From assembly GCA_017475415.1 (NCBI GenBank), contig JAFVFM010000066.1:1-5444 (forward strand): a DNA stretch of 5,444 nucleotides, read 5' to 3'. Positions 1 to 5,444 of this stretch are shown here, piece by piece. The translations under genes and the position numbers were made by a program. Source of the DNA: Solobacterium sp. Lineage in GTDB: Bacteria > Bacillota_I > Bacilli_A > Erysipelotrichales > Erysipelotrichaceae. Below the pieces are notes generated by a model. It saw only the letters and a list, made by a program, of their open reading frames with translations, ran no database searches and had not been told where the DNA came from. How positions within the stretch are numbered: position 1 is the first letter of the stretch; the number at the start of each line of letters is the position of its first letter.

Positions 1-1247
1 TTACAGATGTATATATACGTGGAGCCTTAGGAGAAATCCTCGCTCTAACGGTTATGCCTATTTTTCTATTAGCTATATATCGCTTATTCTTCCAACAAAG
101 AAAAGACGCTTATTTCTTGTATCTATTATCTTTATCCTTAATGGCTTTAAGCCACAATATTACTTTTATCTTTGTAGTCATTCTATCCATTATCTTCTTT
201 TTCATCCAATTACCACATCTTAAATCTACCATCATTATTCATATTCTCTTAGCTGCTTTCTTGGCGTTTCTACTAACAAGTTTTTATACTTTACCAATGA
301 TAGAACAACTCCTTGATCAAAAGTTTGTAGTAGCTTATTACCAAGACCATAATACAACACCTGCTCATGCATTAAATCTATATCATTATTTTTCCAACGA
401 AACCATCTTCGGTTATAGTGGAGTAGATATAGAAAAGGATAAAGCGATGGTATTAAATATCGGCTATTTCTTAAGTATTATTCCTTTATTCTATTTAACG
501 TTAAAAAAAGAAAAGAAATCCATCTTTCTTACATCCTTATTCATCATTGGTTATACTACTTTAGTATTGCCAATAAAATATATTCCTTGGCAGTTTCTTT
601 CTTTTTTATCCTTTATGCAATTTCCATGGCGCTTATTCACCATTTCCTCTTTATGTTTAAGTATAGTAAGTGCTTATACACTTACAAATCTAAAGCTAAA
701 ACATATGACTTATAAAGTCATCGCCTGTATTTTATTAGCAGAAGGCATTTATCATATCGCACCCGTTATGCAAAGAGAATTTGTGATGAAAGAATCACAA
801 TCCTGGAAAGATATTCAATCAGGCGCCTTATGTGATCCCTATTATAGTGCAGACTATATGCGCATTGAATTAGCTGGCGGTGAATATCTACCATACTACC
901 ATGTAAATTTTAAGGATTATCCATATGCTGTACGTAATCAAAATAATATGATTACCGAAGCCTCCCTACGCCAAAACTATTTAGATTTAGAAATCCTCTT
1001 CCCCGCCGATAATGGCATTGAAAACATCTTACCTATTACTTACTACAAAGGATATCAAGTTTATGACAAGGATCATAAAAAAGTAGAAACTTATGCAACA
1101 AGCAGTGGCTTTGTAGCCTTTACGGGTAATTTCCAAAAAGAATATCATTGTCTATATGAAGATACCCCACTTAAAACTACCTGCCTTTATTTATCCTTCT
1201 TCACACTCATTTTCATTTTATATCTATATAAAAAGCAGGAAGCTTAG
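1..1247 (+). CDS. Polytopic membrane protein, 3' part (PTPS-related / GT-C-like family), 5'-truncated by window edge
   Basis: The frame is open from position 3 to the TAG at 1245-1247 (414 residues), so the gene starts upstream of the window. The ATG at 54 is an internal Met, because the 17 codons before it encode family-like sequence (VYIRGALGEILAL). Numbering from the codon at position 3, hydrophobic segments lie near 12-29, 38-51, 53-70, 76-97, 149-167, 173-191, 210-227 and 235-255. A mostly polar, probably extracytoplasmic region spans about 257-392, and a last helix at about 394-409 ends in a short basic tail (KKQEA). RGALGE (6-11), SH after the second helix, QFPWR (206-210) and GEYLP (293-297) match what I know of bacterial membrane proteins annotated as '6-pyruvoyl-tetrahydropterin synthase related'. 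Despite that name they are thought to be GT-C-like envelope proteins, possibly glycosyltransferases or flippase-like proteins. Substrate and exact role cannot be read from the sequence. It converges on pheT and shares a terminator with it. Confidence 0.75.
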   Translation, partial: TDVYIRGALGEILALTVMPIFLLAIYRLFFQQRKDAYFLYLLSLSLMALSHNITFIFVVILSIIFFFIQLPHLKSTIIIHILLAAFLAFLLTSFYTLPMIEQLLDQKFVVAYYQDHNTTPAHALNLYHYFSNETIFGYSGVDIEKDKAMVLNIGYFLSIIPLFYLTLKKEKKSIFLTSLFIIGYTTLVLPIKYIPWQFLSFLSFMQFPWRLFTISSLCLSIVSAYTLTNLKLKHMTYKVIACILLAEGIYHIAPVMQREFVMKESQSWKDIQSGALCDPYYSADYMRIELAGGEYLPYYHVNFKDYPYAVRNQNNMITEASLRQNYLDLEILFPADNGIENILPITYYKGYQVYDKDHKKVETYATSSGFVAFTGNFQKEYHCLYEDTPLKTTCLYLSFFTLIFILYLYKKQEA

Positions 1248-1279
1248 AAACAATATTTGTTTCATTACTTCCCGCTTTT
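1231..1279. terminator. Bidirectional intrinsic terminator between the membrane protein gene and pheT
   Basis: A long imperfect inverted repeat is centred on 1255. AAAAGC (1231-1236) pairs with GCTTTT (1274-1279), GGAAG (1238-1242) with CTTCC (1268-1272), and GAAACAA (1247-1253) with TTGTTTC (1257-1263), around a TAT loop. There is one mismatch (1237/1273) and a 4x4 internal loop. The A-run on one flank and T-run on the other give a U-tract in either direction, as expected for a terminator shared by convergent genes. The left arm overlaps the last codons and stop of the membrane protein gene, and the right arm ends one base from the pheT stop. Termination in both directions is inferred. Confidence 0.75.
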
Positions 1280-1280
1280 C

Positions 1281-3671
1281 TTAACCACGTAATGTAGCAT
1301 TCATTTTTTCACTTAAAGAAGCAAGTATCTTTTGGTGTACTTCACTAATTTCTTCTTCTTTCAAGGTACGATCATTAGCCTCATATACAATACGTAAGGC
1401 AACACTCTTCATTCCTTTTTCCACATGCTCACCTTCATAAACATCAAAGATATGTGCATTCTTTACTAACTTACCTCCACTCTTCTTTACTAAATAGAGT
1501 AAGTCAGATGCTTTTACATCTTTTTCTACAACAATAGCGATATCTCTTTCTACAGAAGGATAACGATTAATGGCATTGAATTTCAATCTAGCTGCTGTAG
1601 CTGTCGACAATACATCCAATTCCAATTCAGCATAATATACCTTTTTGATATCAAATTTCTTTGCGACTAATGGATGAATTTCACCAAATACACCTAATAA
1701 TTTTTTATCCAAATAAATTTCTGCACTACGATATGGATGGAAATGCTCCCTATCACAGGTATTTTCGCATACTAAGATTCGACTTCCTGTATAACCTAAT
1801 TTTTCAAGCCAAGTAAGAATCATGCCTTTTAAGGTATAGAAATCGCCATTTAATTGATATTTATGCAATACATCTTCTTGTACATTACCATCTAAGACTA
1901 TCGCTAAACGTTCTGCTTCTTGGCCCTTTCCATATACCTTAGATAATTCAAAGAAATGATTTTGACTATTTTGTCTAGCCTCATTATAGGCAACACATTC
2001 CAATACAGAATTCATTAAGCTAGGACGAATATATTTACGTGCTTCAGAAATAGGCATAGCTAATGGAATGAGTTCCCCAACTGCACGATGAGCATCTCTA
2101 GCATATTCTTCCGAAATTAACGTATAGGTTACAATTTCACTTACACCCATACTACTAAATGCTTCACGTGTCTTACGACGTAAAGATTGCATAGGGCTTA
2201 GTTTACCAACAGTGGCTTCCATTGTAGGAAGCGTACTTTCTAATTGATCAAAGCCAATTAAACGAATTACTTCTTCATCAATATCGGCAGCTCTTTCTAT
2301 ATCACGGCGATAACTAGGAATTGTACAACTTATTTCTTCACCCTTTACTTCCGGTTTGAAATCAAGCCATTTTAATTGTTCTACAACCTCATCCATAGTA
2401 AACTTTGTGCCTAATAAAGCATTTAAATGCGTTAGACTCTCTTTTACTATACGAGGACTTTCATCTATATTCCCCATCACAATTGTTTCTTCAAAATCAT
2501 CAGCTTCTGCATATTCTTGTAACAATTGTACCGAACGATCCACAGCCTTTTTCATCGCTTGTGGATCAACACCTTTTGTGAAACGTTGTGCAGCTTCTGT
2601 CAACAAATTCATCCGTATACTTGTCTTGCGTACACTAGCAGCATCAAAACAAGCTGCCTCAATAAATATGGCTTGGGTTTGTTCATCAATCATAGATTCT
2701 TCCCCACCCATGATACCGGCAATACCTGTTGGTTCACCGCCAGTAGTAATCATAATATCCCCTTTTTCCACCGGGAATTCTAAGCCATCTAAAGCCACAA
2801 AAGTCATTTCTACATCATCCACAACAGTAATTTCTTTCTTTGGTAACTTCGCTAAATTATAATAATGCAAAGGTTGCCCTGTTTCTAACATAACGAAATT
2901 CGAAATATCTACCACATTATTGATACTGTTGATACCTGCAGCGTGTAAATAATTCACCATCCATTTTGGCGTTTCTTTTACCTTCACCTTACCTACTACC
3001 TTACCCACAAAAGCAGGACACTTTTCCGTAGTTGAATGCAAAGTGAAATCTGTCTTTCCACCTATATCCGCTTTACCTTCATAATCCGGCCATTTTACAT
3101 CACGATGTAAAATCGCACCAACTTCTTTAGCCATATTCCACATCGATGAACAATCTGCTCGATTTGGAGTTAAGGATACATCTAATACTGTATCGTCATA
3201 GCCTAAATATTCTAATACCTTTGTTTCACCAACTGGAGCATCTTCCGGCAATTCTTCAATTCCTTCCATCTGCTTTTCTGTTAGATATTTTTTATCTACA
3301 TCTAATTCCAATAAGGAACATAACATACCATTCGATGCATAACCACGTACTGGTTTAGCACTAATCGTACCACCACGCAATTCACAACCAGGTAAAGCTA
3401 CAATAACCTTTAAACCTTTTCTACAATTTGGTGCACCGCAAACGATATCCAATATTTCTGTATCGCTTACTCTAGTCTTTGTGCTATGTAAATGGGTATC
3501 TGGTATATCTTCACTTTCTAACACTTCACCAATAACAAGTTTTGTGCCATAAGCTAATGTTTCTATACCTTCTACTTCTAGGCCCGCTGTTGTCATCTTA
3601 GTTGCAAGTTCTTCAGGACTGATACCACTAAGATCCACGTATTCACTTAACCATTTATAACTTAATCGCAT
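1281..3671 (-). CDS. pheT: Phenylalanyl-tRNA synthetase beta subunit
   Basis: This is the 796-aa beta subunit of the cytoplasmic alpha2beta2 enzyme that charges tRNA-Phe; the length is usual for bacterial PheT (about 795-805). The domain order is complete. The N-terminal B1 part is followed by an EMAP-type tRNA-binding domain at about 40-150 (CGAPNCRKG at 78-86). VLDVSLTPNRADC follows at 162-174. The B3/B4 editing domain lies at about 210-385 and includes NNVVDISNFVMLETGQPLH (251-269), GIAGIMGGEES (316-326) and AQRFTKGVDP (361-370). The B5 domain lies at about 405-480 (PSYRRDIERAADIDEEVIRLIGFD, 452-475, carrying its acidic residues). The inactive synthetase-like core is at about 490-685 (FFELSKVY, 573-580). 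The ferredoxin-fold anticodon-binding domain runs from about 703 to 796 (RYPSVERDIAIVV). The domain boundaries are from family knowledge. B3/B4 removes mischarged Tyr-tRNA-Phe in characterised homologues. The start has a strong AAGGAGG 9 nt upstream. It is the second gene of the operon and is under the pheS T-box. No disruption is seen. Confidence 0.98.
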   Translation of the reverse strand: MRLSYKWLSEYVDLSGISPEELATKMTTAGLEVEGIETLAYGTKLVIGEVLESEDIPDTHLHSTKTRVSDTEILDIVCGAPNCRKGLKVIVALPGCELRGGTISAKPVRGYASNGMLCSLLELDVDKKYLTEKQMEGIEELPEDAPVGETKVLEYLGYDDTVLDVSLTPNRADCSSMWNMAKEVGAILHRDVKWPDYEGKADIGGKTDFTLHSTTEKCPAFVGKVVGKVKVKETPKWMVNYLHAAGINSINNVVDISNFVMLETGQPLHYYNLAKLPKKEITVVDDVEMTFVALDGLEFPVEKGDIMITTGGEPTGIAGIMGGEESMIDEQTQAIFIEAACFDAASVRKTSIRMNLLTEAAQRFTKGVDPQAMKKAVDRSVQLLQEYAEADDFEETIVMGNIDESPRIVKESLTHLNALLGTKFTMDEVVEQLKWLDFKPEVKGEEISCTIPSYRRDIERAADIDEEVIRLIGFDQLESTLPTMEATVGKLSPMQSLRRKTREAFSSMGVSEIVTYTLISEEYARDAHRAVGELIPLAMPISEARKYIRPSLMNSVLECVAYNEARQNSQNHFFELSKVYGKGQEAERLAIVLDGNVQEDVLHKYQLNGDFYTLKGMILTWLEKLGYTGSRILVCENTCDREHFHPYRSAEIYLDKKLLGVFGEIHPLVAKKFDIKKVYYAELELDVLSTATAARLKFNAINRYPSVERDIAIVVEKDVKASDLLYLVKKSGGKLVKNAHIFDVYEGEHVEKGMKSVALRIVYEANDRTLKEEEISEVHQKILASLSEKMNATLRG

Positions 3672-3680
3672 CTCTTAGTT

Positions 3681-3687
3681 CCTCCTT
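3681..3687 (-). promoter_or_regulatory. pheT ribosome binding site overlapping the pheS stop codon
   Basis: On the minus strand the sequence TAAGGAGG includes the pheS stop TAA (3688-3686), and the AAGGAGG core sits 9 nt before the pheT ATG. The genes are separated by only 14 nt. This fixes the pheT start and suggests that ribosomes finishing pheS help initiate pheT, keeping the two subunits in balance. The coupling is inferred from the arrangement. Confidence 0.85.
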
Positions 3688-4720
3688 AGTCAAAACGATT
3701 GAAATTCTGTAAGAATCTTTTGTCATTCAAATAAAAGTTACGAATATCATCTATGCCATATTTCAGCATAGCTACTCTTTCTAAACCTACTCCGAAAGCA
3801 AAACCACTATATTTTTCTGGATCAAAGCCATTCATTTCTAATACATGCGGATGTACCATACCAGCACCTAATATTTCTATCCAACCAGACCCTTTACAAA
3901 CAGAACAGCCCTTACCATTGCAGAATGGACAAGATACATCTACTTCTACAGAAGGCTCTGTAAATGGAAAATAAGAAGGACGGAAACGAATGGTTCTACC
4001 ATTACCGAACATCGTATTTGCCATATGTTCTAAGGTACCTTTTAAATCTGCTAAGGTAATATTTTCCGCAACAACTAATCCTTCTGATTGCATAAATTGA
4101 TGGGAATGCGTAGCATCATCATCGTCCCTACGATATACCTTACCAGGACATATTAACTTAATTGGTGCCTTGCCCTTTGCCTTTTCCAATTCACGCATTT
4201 GCATAGCTGTAGTATGCGTTCTAAGTAAAGTATTTGGATCAATATAAAAGGTATCCTGCATATCGCGAGCTGGATGATCCTTTGGAATATTAGCAAGTTC
4301 AAAATTGTAATAATCTTCTTCCACTTCTGGGCCTTCCGCTATCGTATATCCCATACCCACAAATAGATTTTCAATTTCTTGTTGAATCATCACTAAAGGA
4401 TGAGATGTACCAATTTGTAACTTAGTTTCTTCAAGAGTAATATCAATCTTTTCTTTTTCTAAATTCGCAAATAAAGATTGACTCTCTAATTCACTTTGTT
4501 TGTGCTCTAAAGCAGTACTTACTTCTTGTTTACAAACATTTACCTTGCTACCAAAAGCCGGTTTTTCTTCCTTTGGCAAAGATTTCATTTCACTCATCAA
4601 TTCTTGAATGCTACCCTTTTTTCCTAAATACTGAATACGTACTTGGTTAAGACTTTCTAAATCGGTAGCTTCCGCAATAGCAGCTAAAGCTTCTTCTTGT
4701 ACTTGTTGGATTTTATCCAT
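3686..4720 (-). CDS. pheS: Phenylalanyl-tRNA synthetase alpha subunit (catalytic)
   Basis: This 344-aa class II catalytic subunit forms phenylalanyl-adenylate and transfers Phe to tRNA-Phe; the length is the same as B. subtilis PheS as I recall it. Residues 1-90 form the N-terminal coiled-coil tRNA-binding arm. The catalytic domain follows, with SHPL (106-109), [17 protein letters not shown] (130-146), [11 protein letters not shown] (149-159), [10 protein letters not shown] (165-174), motif 2 region [21 protein letters not shown] (195-215, two halves of one motif) and [12 protein letters not shown] (251-262). Motif 3 GVGLERVAM lies at 310-318. A Cx2C-x4-Cx2C insert (Cys 264, 267, 272, 275) before [13 protein letters not shown] suggests a small zinc-binding knuckle, as in many Gram-positive PheS. 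The ATG at 4720 was chosen because GGAGG lies 8 nt upstream and the protein begins like the family. The frame stays open to 4855, but that stretch is the T-box antiterminator and terminator. It is the first gene of the operon, followed by pheT. Confidence 0.98.
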   Translation of the reverse strand: MDKIQQVQEEALAAIAEATDLESLNQVRIQYLGKKGSIQELMSEMKSLPKEEKPAFGSKVNVCKQEVSTALEHKQSELESQSLFANLEKEKIDITLEETKLQIGTSHPLVMIQQEIENLFVGMGYTIAEGPEVEEDYYNFELANIPKDHPARDMQDTFYIDPNTLLRTHTTAMQMRELEKAKGKAPIKLICPGKVYRRDDDDATHSHQFMQSEGLVVAENITLADLKGTLEHMANTMFGNGRTIRFRPSYFPFTEPSVEVDVSCPFCNGKGCSVCKGSGWIEILGAGMVHPHVLEMNGFDPEKYSGFAFGVGLERVAMLKYGIDDIRNFYLNDKRFLQNFNRFD

Positions 4721-4726
4721 ACTTTC

Positions 4727-4733
4727 TTCCTCC
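4727..4733 (-). promoter_or_regulatory. pheS ribosome binding site
   Basis: GGAGGAA on the minus strand, with the GGAGG core 8 nt before the ATG at 4720. It decides the start: an in-frame ATG at 4735-4733 overlaps this site and has no Shine-Dalgarno of its own. It lies just downstream of the T-box terminator, so it is transcribed only when antitermination succeeds. Confidence 0.85.
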
Positions 4734-4740
4734 ATAAATG

Positions 4741-4767
4741 AAAAAACGTCCCTCATTTCAGGAACGT
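4741..4767 (-). terminator. T-box leader intrinsic terminator upstream of pheS
   Basis: On the minus strand ACGTTCC (4767-4761) pairs with GGGACGT (4752-4746), with one G-U pair and an 8-nt loop whose ends (T/A) can also pair. It is followed directly by a run of six T (4746-4741, the first being in the stem). It is the default off-structure of the riboswitch, and the pheS ribosome binding site begins 7 nt further on. Confidence 0.92.
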
Positions 4768-4788
4768 AAATTACGCGGTACCATCCTG
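4759..4788 (-). promoter_or_regulatory. T-box antiterminator with UGGU tRNA-acceptor bulge
   Basis: On the minus strand, helix A1 is CAGGA (4788-4784) with TCCTG (4763-4759). The 7-nt bulge TGGTACC (4783-4777) is followed by helix A2, GCGT with ACGT, around a short A/U loop. The sequence AGGATGGTACCGCG is a close match to the T-box consensus. TGGT would pair with ACCA, that is, the discriminator A plus CCA end of uncharged tRNA. The 3' arm (4767-4759) is shared with the terminator stem, so the two structures exclude each other. Confidence 0.93.
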
Positions 4789-4791
4789 CTT

Positions 4792-4806
4792 CACAACAAA
4801 GTTGTG
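4792..4806 (-). other. Small perfect hairpin just 5' of the T-box antiterminator
   Basis: CACAAC (4806-4801) and GTTGTG (4797-4792) form a perfect 6-bp stem with a TTT loop, ending 3 nt before the antiterminator helix. It lies between the stem III-like element and the antiterminator. It may be part of the linker that stacks next to the antiterminator, or an alternative stem III. It is followed by GAAG, not by a U-tract, so it is not a terminator. Confidence 0.6.
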
Positions 4807-4966
4807 CACCTTGATTATCTCGATAACGGGAGAAACCGGAAGGGATTAGCTTCACTCAGAAAGTGAATTCCATACTCTGTTACCTAAGCACTCTCAGCAC
4901 TTGTGCTATTCTCTGTAAAGCACATCAAGTATGTACTATTCTTTCGTTAACGTTTTATCTATCAAG

Positions 4967-4995
4967 ATTATAGTGAAAAGTAAGATGAATTTCAA
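4967..4995 (-). promoter_or_regulatory. Sigma-A type promoter of pheST
   Basis: On the minus strand the -35 box TTGAAA (4995-4990) and a perfect -10 box TATAAT (4972-4967) are 17 nt apart, the ideal spacing. The predicted transcription start is the A near 4960, giving a leader of about 240 nt that begins 15 nt before stem I. The -35 box sits one base downstream of the stop of the neighbouring minus-strand frame, so pheST has its own promoter. Confidence 0.9.
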
Positions 4996-4996
4996 C

Positions 4997-5344
4997 TTAT
5001 TCCGCTAGATCTACATGCAAGATAAATGGTTCATTTCTAAGACTAGTTAATAGCTGAGCAGGTTCAACATCCTTTAATGTTGTAACTTCCGTAATTAAAA
5101 CCCAATGATCGATCTCTTCTGGATCTTTCTTCATTTGTATATCAGTACATATATATCCAAGTTTTTTATAGAGAATAGTAATATCCTTTACAGAAGTAGA
5201 CTTCTCTATTTTTAAGATTAAACGAATAGAGGTACGCGTGGCATTAGATAAATGTTGGTTTTGGAAAATAATTTGTACAGCAATCATTAATAAATCAGAA
5301 AATATGCCTAATTCAACATAAATGTTGGTAAAGTACATGTGCAT
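4997..5344 (-). CDS. Small protein resembling the C-terminal part of MgtC/SapB; possibly a truncated remnant
   Basis: A 115-aa frame with ATGs at 5344 and 5338 and no Shine-Dalgarno before either; an in-frame stop lies at 5371-5369. Residues 12-28 (LGIFSDLLMIAVQIIFQ) look like one membrane helix. Residues 39-113 have an alternating pattern that fits an ACT-like fold: strand 39-47, helix 51-62, strand 63-73, strand 79-89, helix 92-103 (LKDVEPAQLLTSLRNEP), strand 107-113. This layout, a short final helix beginning G-[IFL]-[FY] and then a soluble ACT-like domain ending in a small strand, is that of the C-terminal third of MgtC/SapB membrane proteins (about 220-230 aa). The earlier helices are absent, and the 52 nt before the divergent gene are too few to hold them. 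It could be a decayed 5'-truncated gene or a small stand-alone protein. The family assignment is from pattern only. No terminator is seen before the pheST promoter. Confidence 0.5.
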   Translation of the reverse strand: MHMYFTNIYVELGIFSDLLMIAVQIIFQNQHLSNATRTSIRLILKIEKSTSVKDITILYKKLGYICTDIQMKKDPEEIDHWVLITEVTTLKDVEPAQLLTSLRNEPFILHVDLAE

Positions 5345-5348
5345 GTAC
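5333..5348. repeat. Perfect 16-bp palindrome, possible operator
   Basis: GTACATG-TG-CATGTAC has 7-bp perfect arms around a 2-nt centre. It spans both possible ATGs of the minus-strand frame and lies about 50 bp before the start of the plus-strand gene at 5397. Its size and symmetry would suit a dimeric repressor. A TATACT at 5370-5375 could be a -10 box for the plus-strand gene, but no good -35 goes with it and the implied leader would be only about 15 nt. A function as an operator is a guess. Confidence 0.4.
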
Positions 5349-5381
5349 AGTGAATAAGAAAACCCATTCTATACTACATTT

Positions 5382-5387
5382 AGGAGG
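5382..5387 (+). promoter_or_regulatory. Ribosome binding site of the right-edge gene
   Basis: AGGAGG lies 9 nt before the ATG at 5397-5399. It is a near-ideal Shine-Dalgarno site and is the main reason to accept a gene start so close to the window edge. Confidence 0.8.
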
Positions 5388-5396
5388 AGTAGAAAA

Positions 5397-5444
5397 ATGT
5401 TAGTTACACAGGAATGGTTTAATTCACTATCTCTCTTAGATAAA
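5397..5444 (+). CDS. Start of an unidentified gene, cut by the right edge
   Basis: The ATG at 5397 has a strong ribosome binding site and opens a frame that runs to the end of the window with no stop: 16 codons, MLVTQEWFNSLSLLDK. The visible part is too short to name a family; it shows no signal peptide or membrane segment. It is divergent from the MgtC-like frame, and the palindrome at 5333-5348 lies upstream of it. Confidence 0.7.
   Translation, partial: MLVTQEWFNSLSLLDK

Larger units (their letters stand above)
4741..4960 (-). promoter_or_regulatory. T-box riboswitch leader (tRNA-Phe responsive) of pheST
   Basis: This is a tRNA-sensing leader that allows pheST transcription when uncharged tRNA-Phe is abundant. 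Read on the minus strand, stem I runs from 4945 to 4859, closed by GAAAG (4945-4941) with CTTTC (4863-4859). Inside, CATACT (4933-4928) pairs with AGTATG (4876-4871). AGTA (4937-4934) opposite GAA (4870-4868) forms the loop-E-like specifier loop. The specifier triplet directly after GAA is TTC (4867-4865), matching the GAA anticodon of tRNA-Phe. The distal part carries AGAGA (4914-4910) and an AGCAC/GTGCT hairpin (4907-4887). A stem III-like CCCGTTATC element with partner GATAAT lies at 4829-4814. The conserved antiterminator core and a competing terminator then precede pheS. Specificity agrees with the downstream genes and with the UGGU bulge, whose last base pairs with a discriminator A. Confidence 0.95.

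Noticed and set aside
54..56. ATG at 54 as the start of the membrane protein gene
   Set aside because: The frame is open to the window edge, the upstream codons encode conserved-looking RGALGE sequence, and no Shine-Dalgarno site lies at the right distance.
2356..2862. Plus-strand open frames antisense to pheT (2356-2862, 2526-2783, 3146-3358)
   Set aside because: They lie fully inside a complete, well-conserved pheT; their proteins are rich in Ser, Cys, Ile and Phe without recognisable domains. They are reverse-strand shadows.
3753..3974. Plus-strand open frame antisense to pheS
   Set aside because: It is fully inside the conserved catalytic part of pheS and has no recognisable domain, so it is a shadow.
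4195..4215. Met in place of the His seen in some PheS motif 2 sequences (HQFMQSEGL)
   Set aside because: As far as I recall, other Gram-positive PheS proteins also have Met here, so it is probably normal variation and not an active-site defect.
4721..4855. A 45-codon N-terminal extension of PheS starting at 4855
   Set aside because: The extra residues are a translation of the T-box antiterminator and terminator, the protein without them matches the family length, and the GGAGG site supports the ATG at 4720.
1..5444. CRISPR array, insertion sequence, prophage, toxin-antitoxin or other defence system
   Set aside because: I saw no direct repeat array, transposase, integrase, terminal inverted repeats or small paired genes with ribosome binding sites; all long frames are explained by the membrane protein and pheST.

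Overview
The window is AT-rich and reads as a chromosome segment of a low-GC Firmicute. Supporting signs are strong AGGAGG ribosome binding sites, a phenylalanine T-box leader, a B. subtilis-length PheS with the Gram-positive-style four-cysteine insert, and a sigma-A type promoter. The protein style would fit the Erysipelotrichia or a related group, but this is an impression and not a proven placement.

Layout from left to right. (1) Positions 1-1247 (+) hold the 3' part of a large polytopic membrane protein. The frame is open through the left edge, so the true start lies outside the window. Its RGALGE, QFPWR and GEYLP motifs suggest the '6-pyruvoyl-tetrahydropterin synthase related' membrane family. 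(2) A long hairpin at 1231-1279 looks like a shared terminator for this gene and the convergent phe operon. (3) Positions 1281-4720 (-) hold the two-gene operon pheS-pheT, encoding both subunits of phenylalanyl-tRNA synthetase. The two genes are 14 nt apart, and the pheT ribosome binding site overlaps the pheS stop. (4) Positions 4721-4995 hold the operon's control region: a consensus promoter, then a roughly 240-nt leader with all the hallmarks of a T-box riboswitch. These are a UUC (Phe) specifier in stem I, a UGGU bulge in the antiterminator, and a competing terminator. (5) Positions 4997-5344 (-) hold a small 115-aa frame that resembles only the last membrane helix and the ACT-like cytoplasmic domain of an MgtC/SapB family protein. 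It has no ribosome binding site and may be a 5'-truncated remnant. (6) A perfect 16-bp palindrome at 5333-5348 lies just before a divergent gene that starts at 5397 (+) and runs off the right edge.

The core biology is ordinary but well resolved. Uncharged tRNA-Phe should stabilise the antiterminator and switch on pheS and pheT, whose products form an alpha2beta2 enzyme that charges tRNA-Phe. I found no evidence of an undescribed multi-gene system. The least explained part is the right-hand junction: the truncated MgtC-like frame, the palindrome, and the start of the unknown gene.
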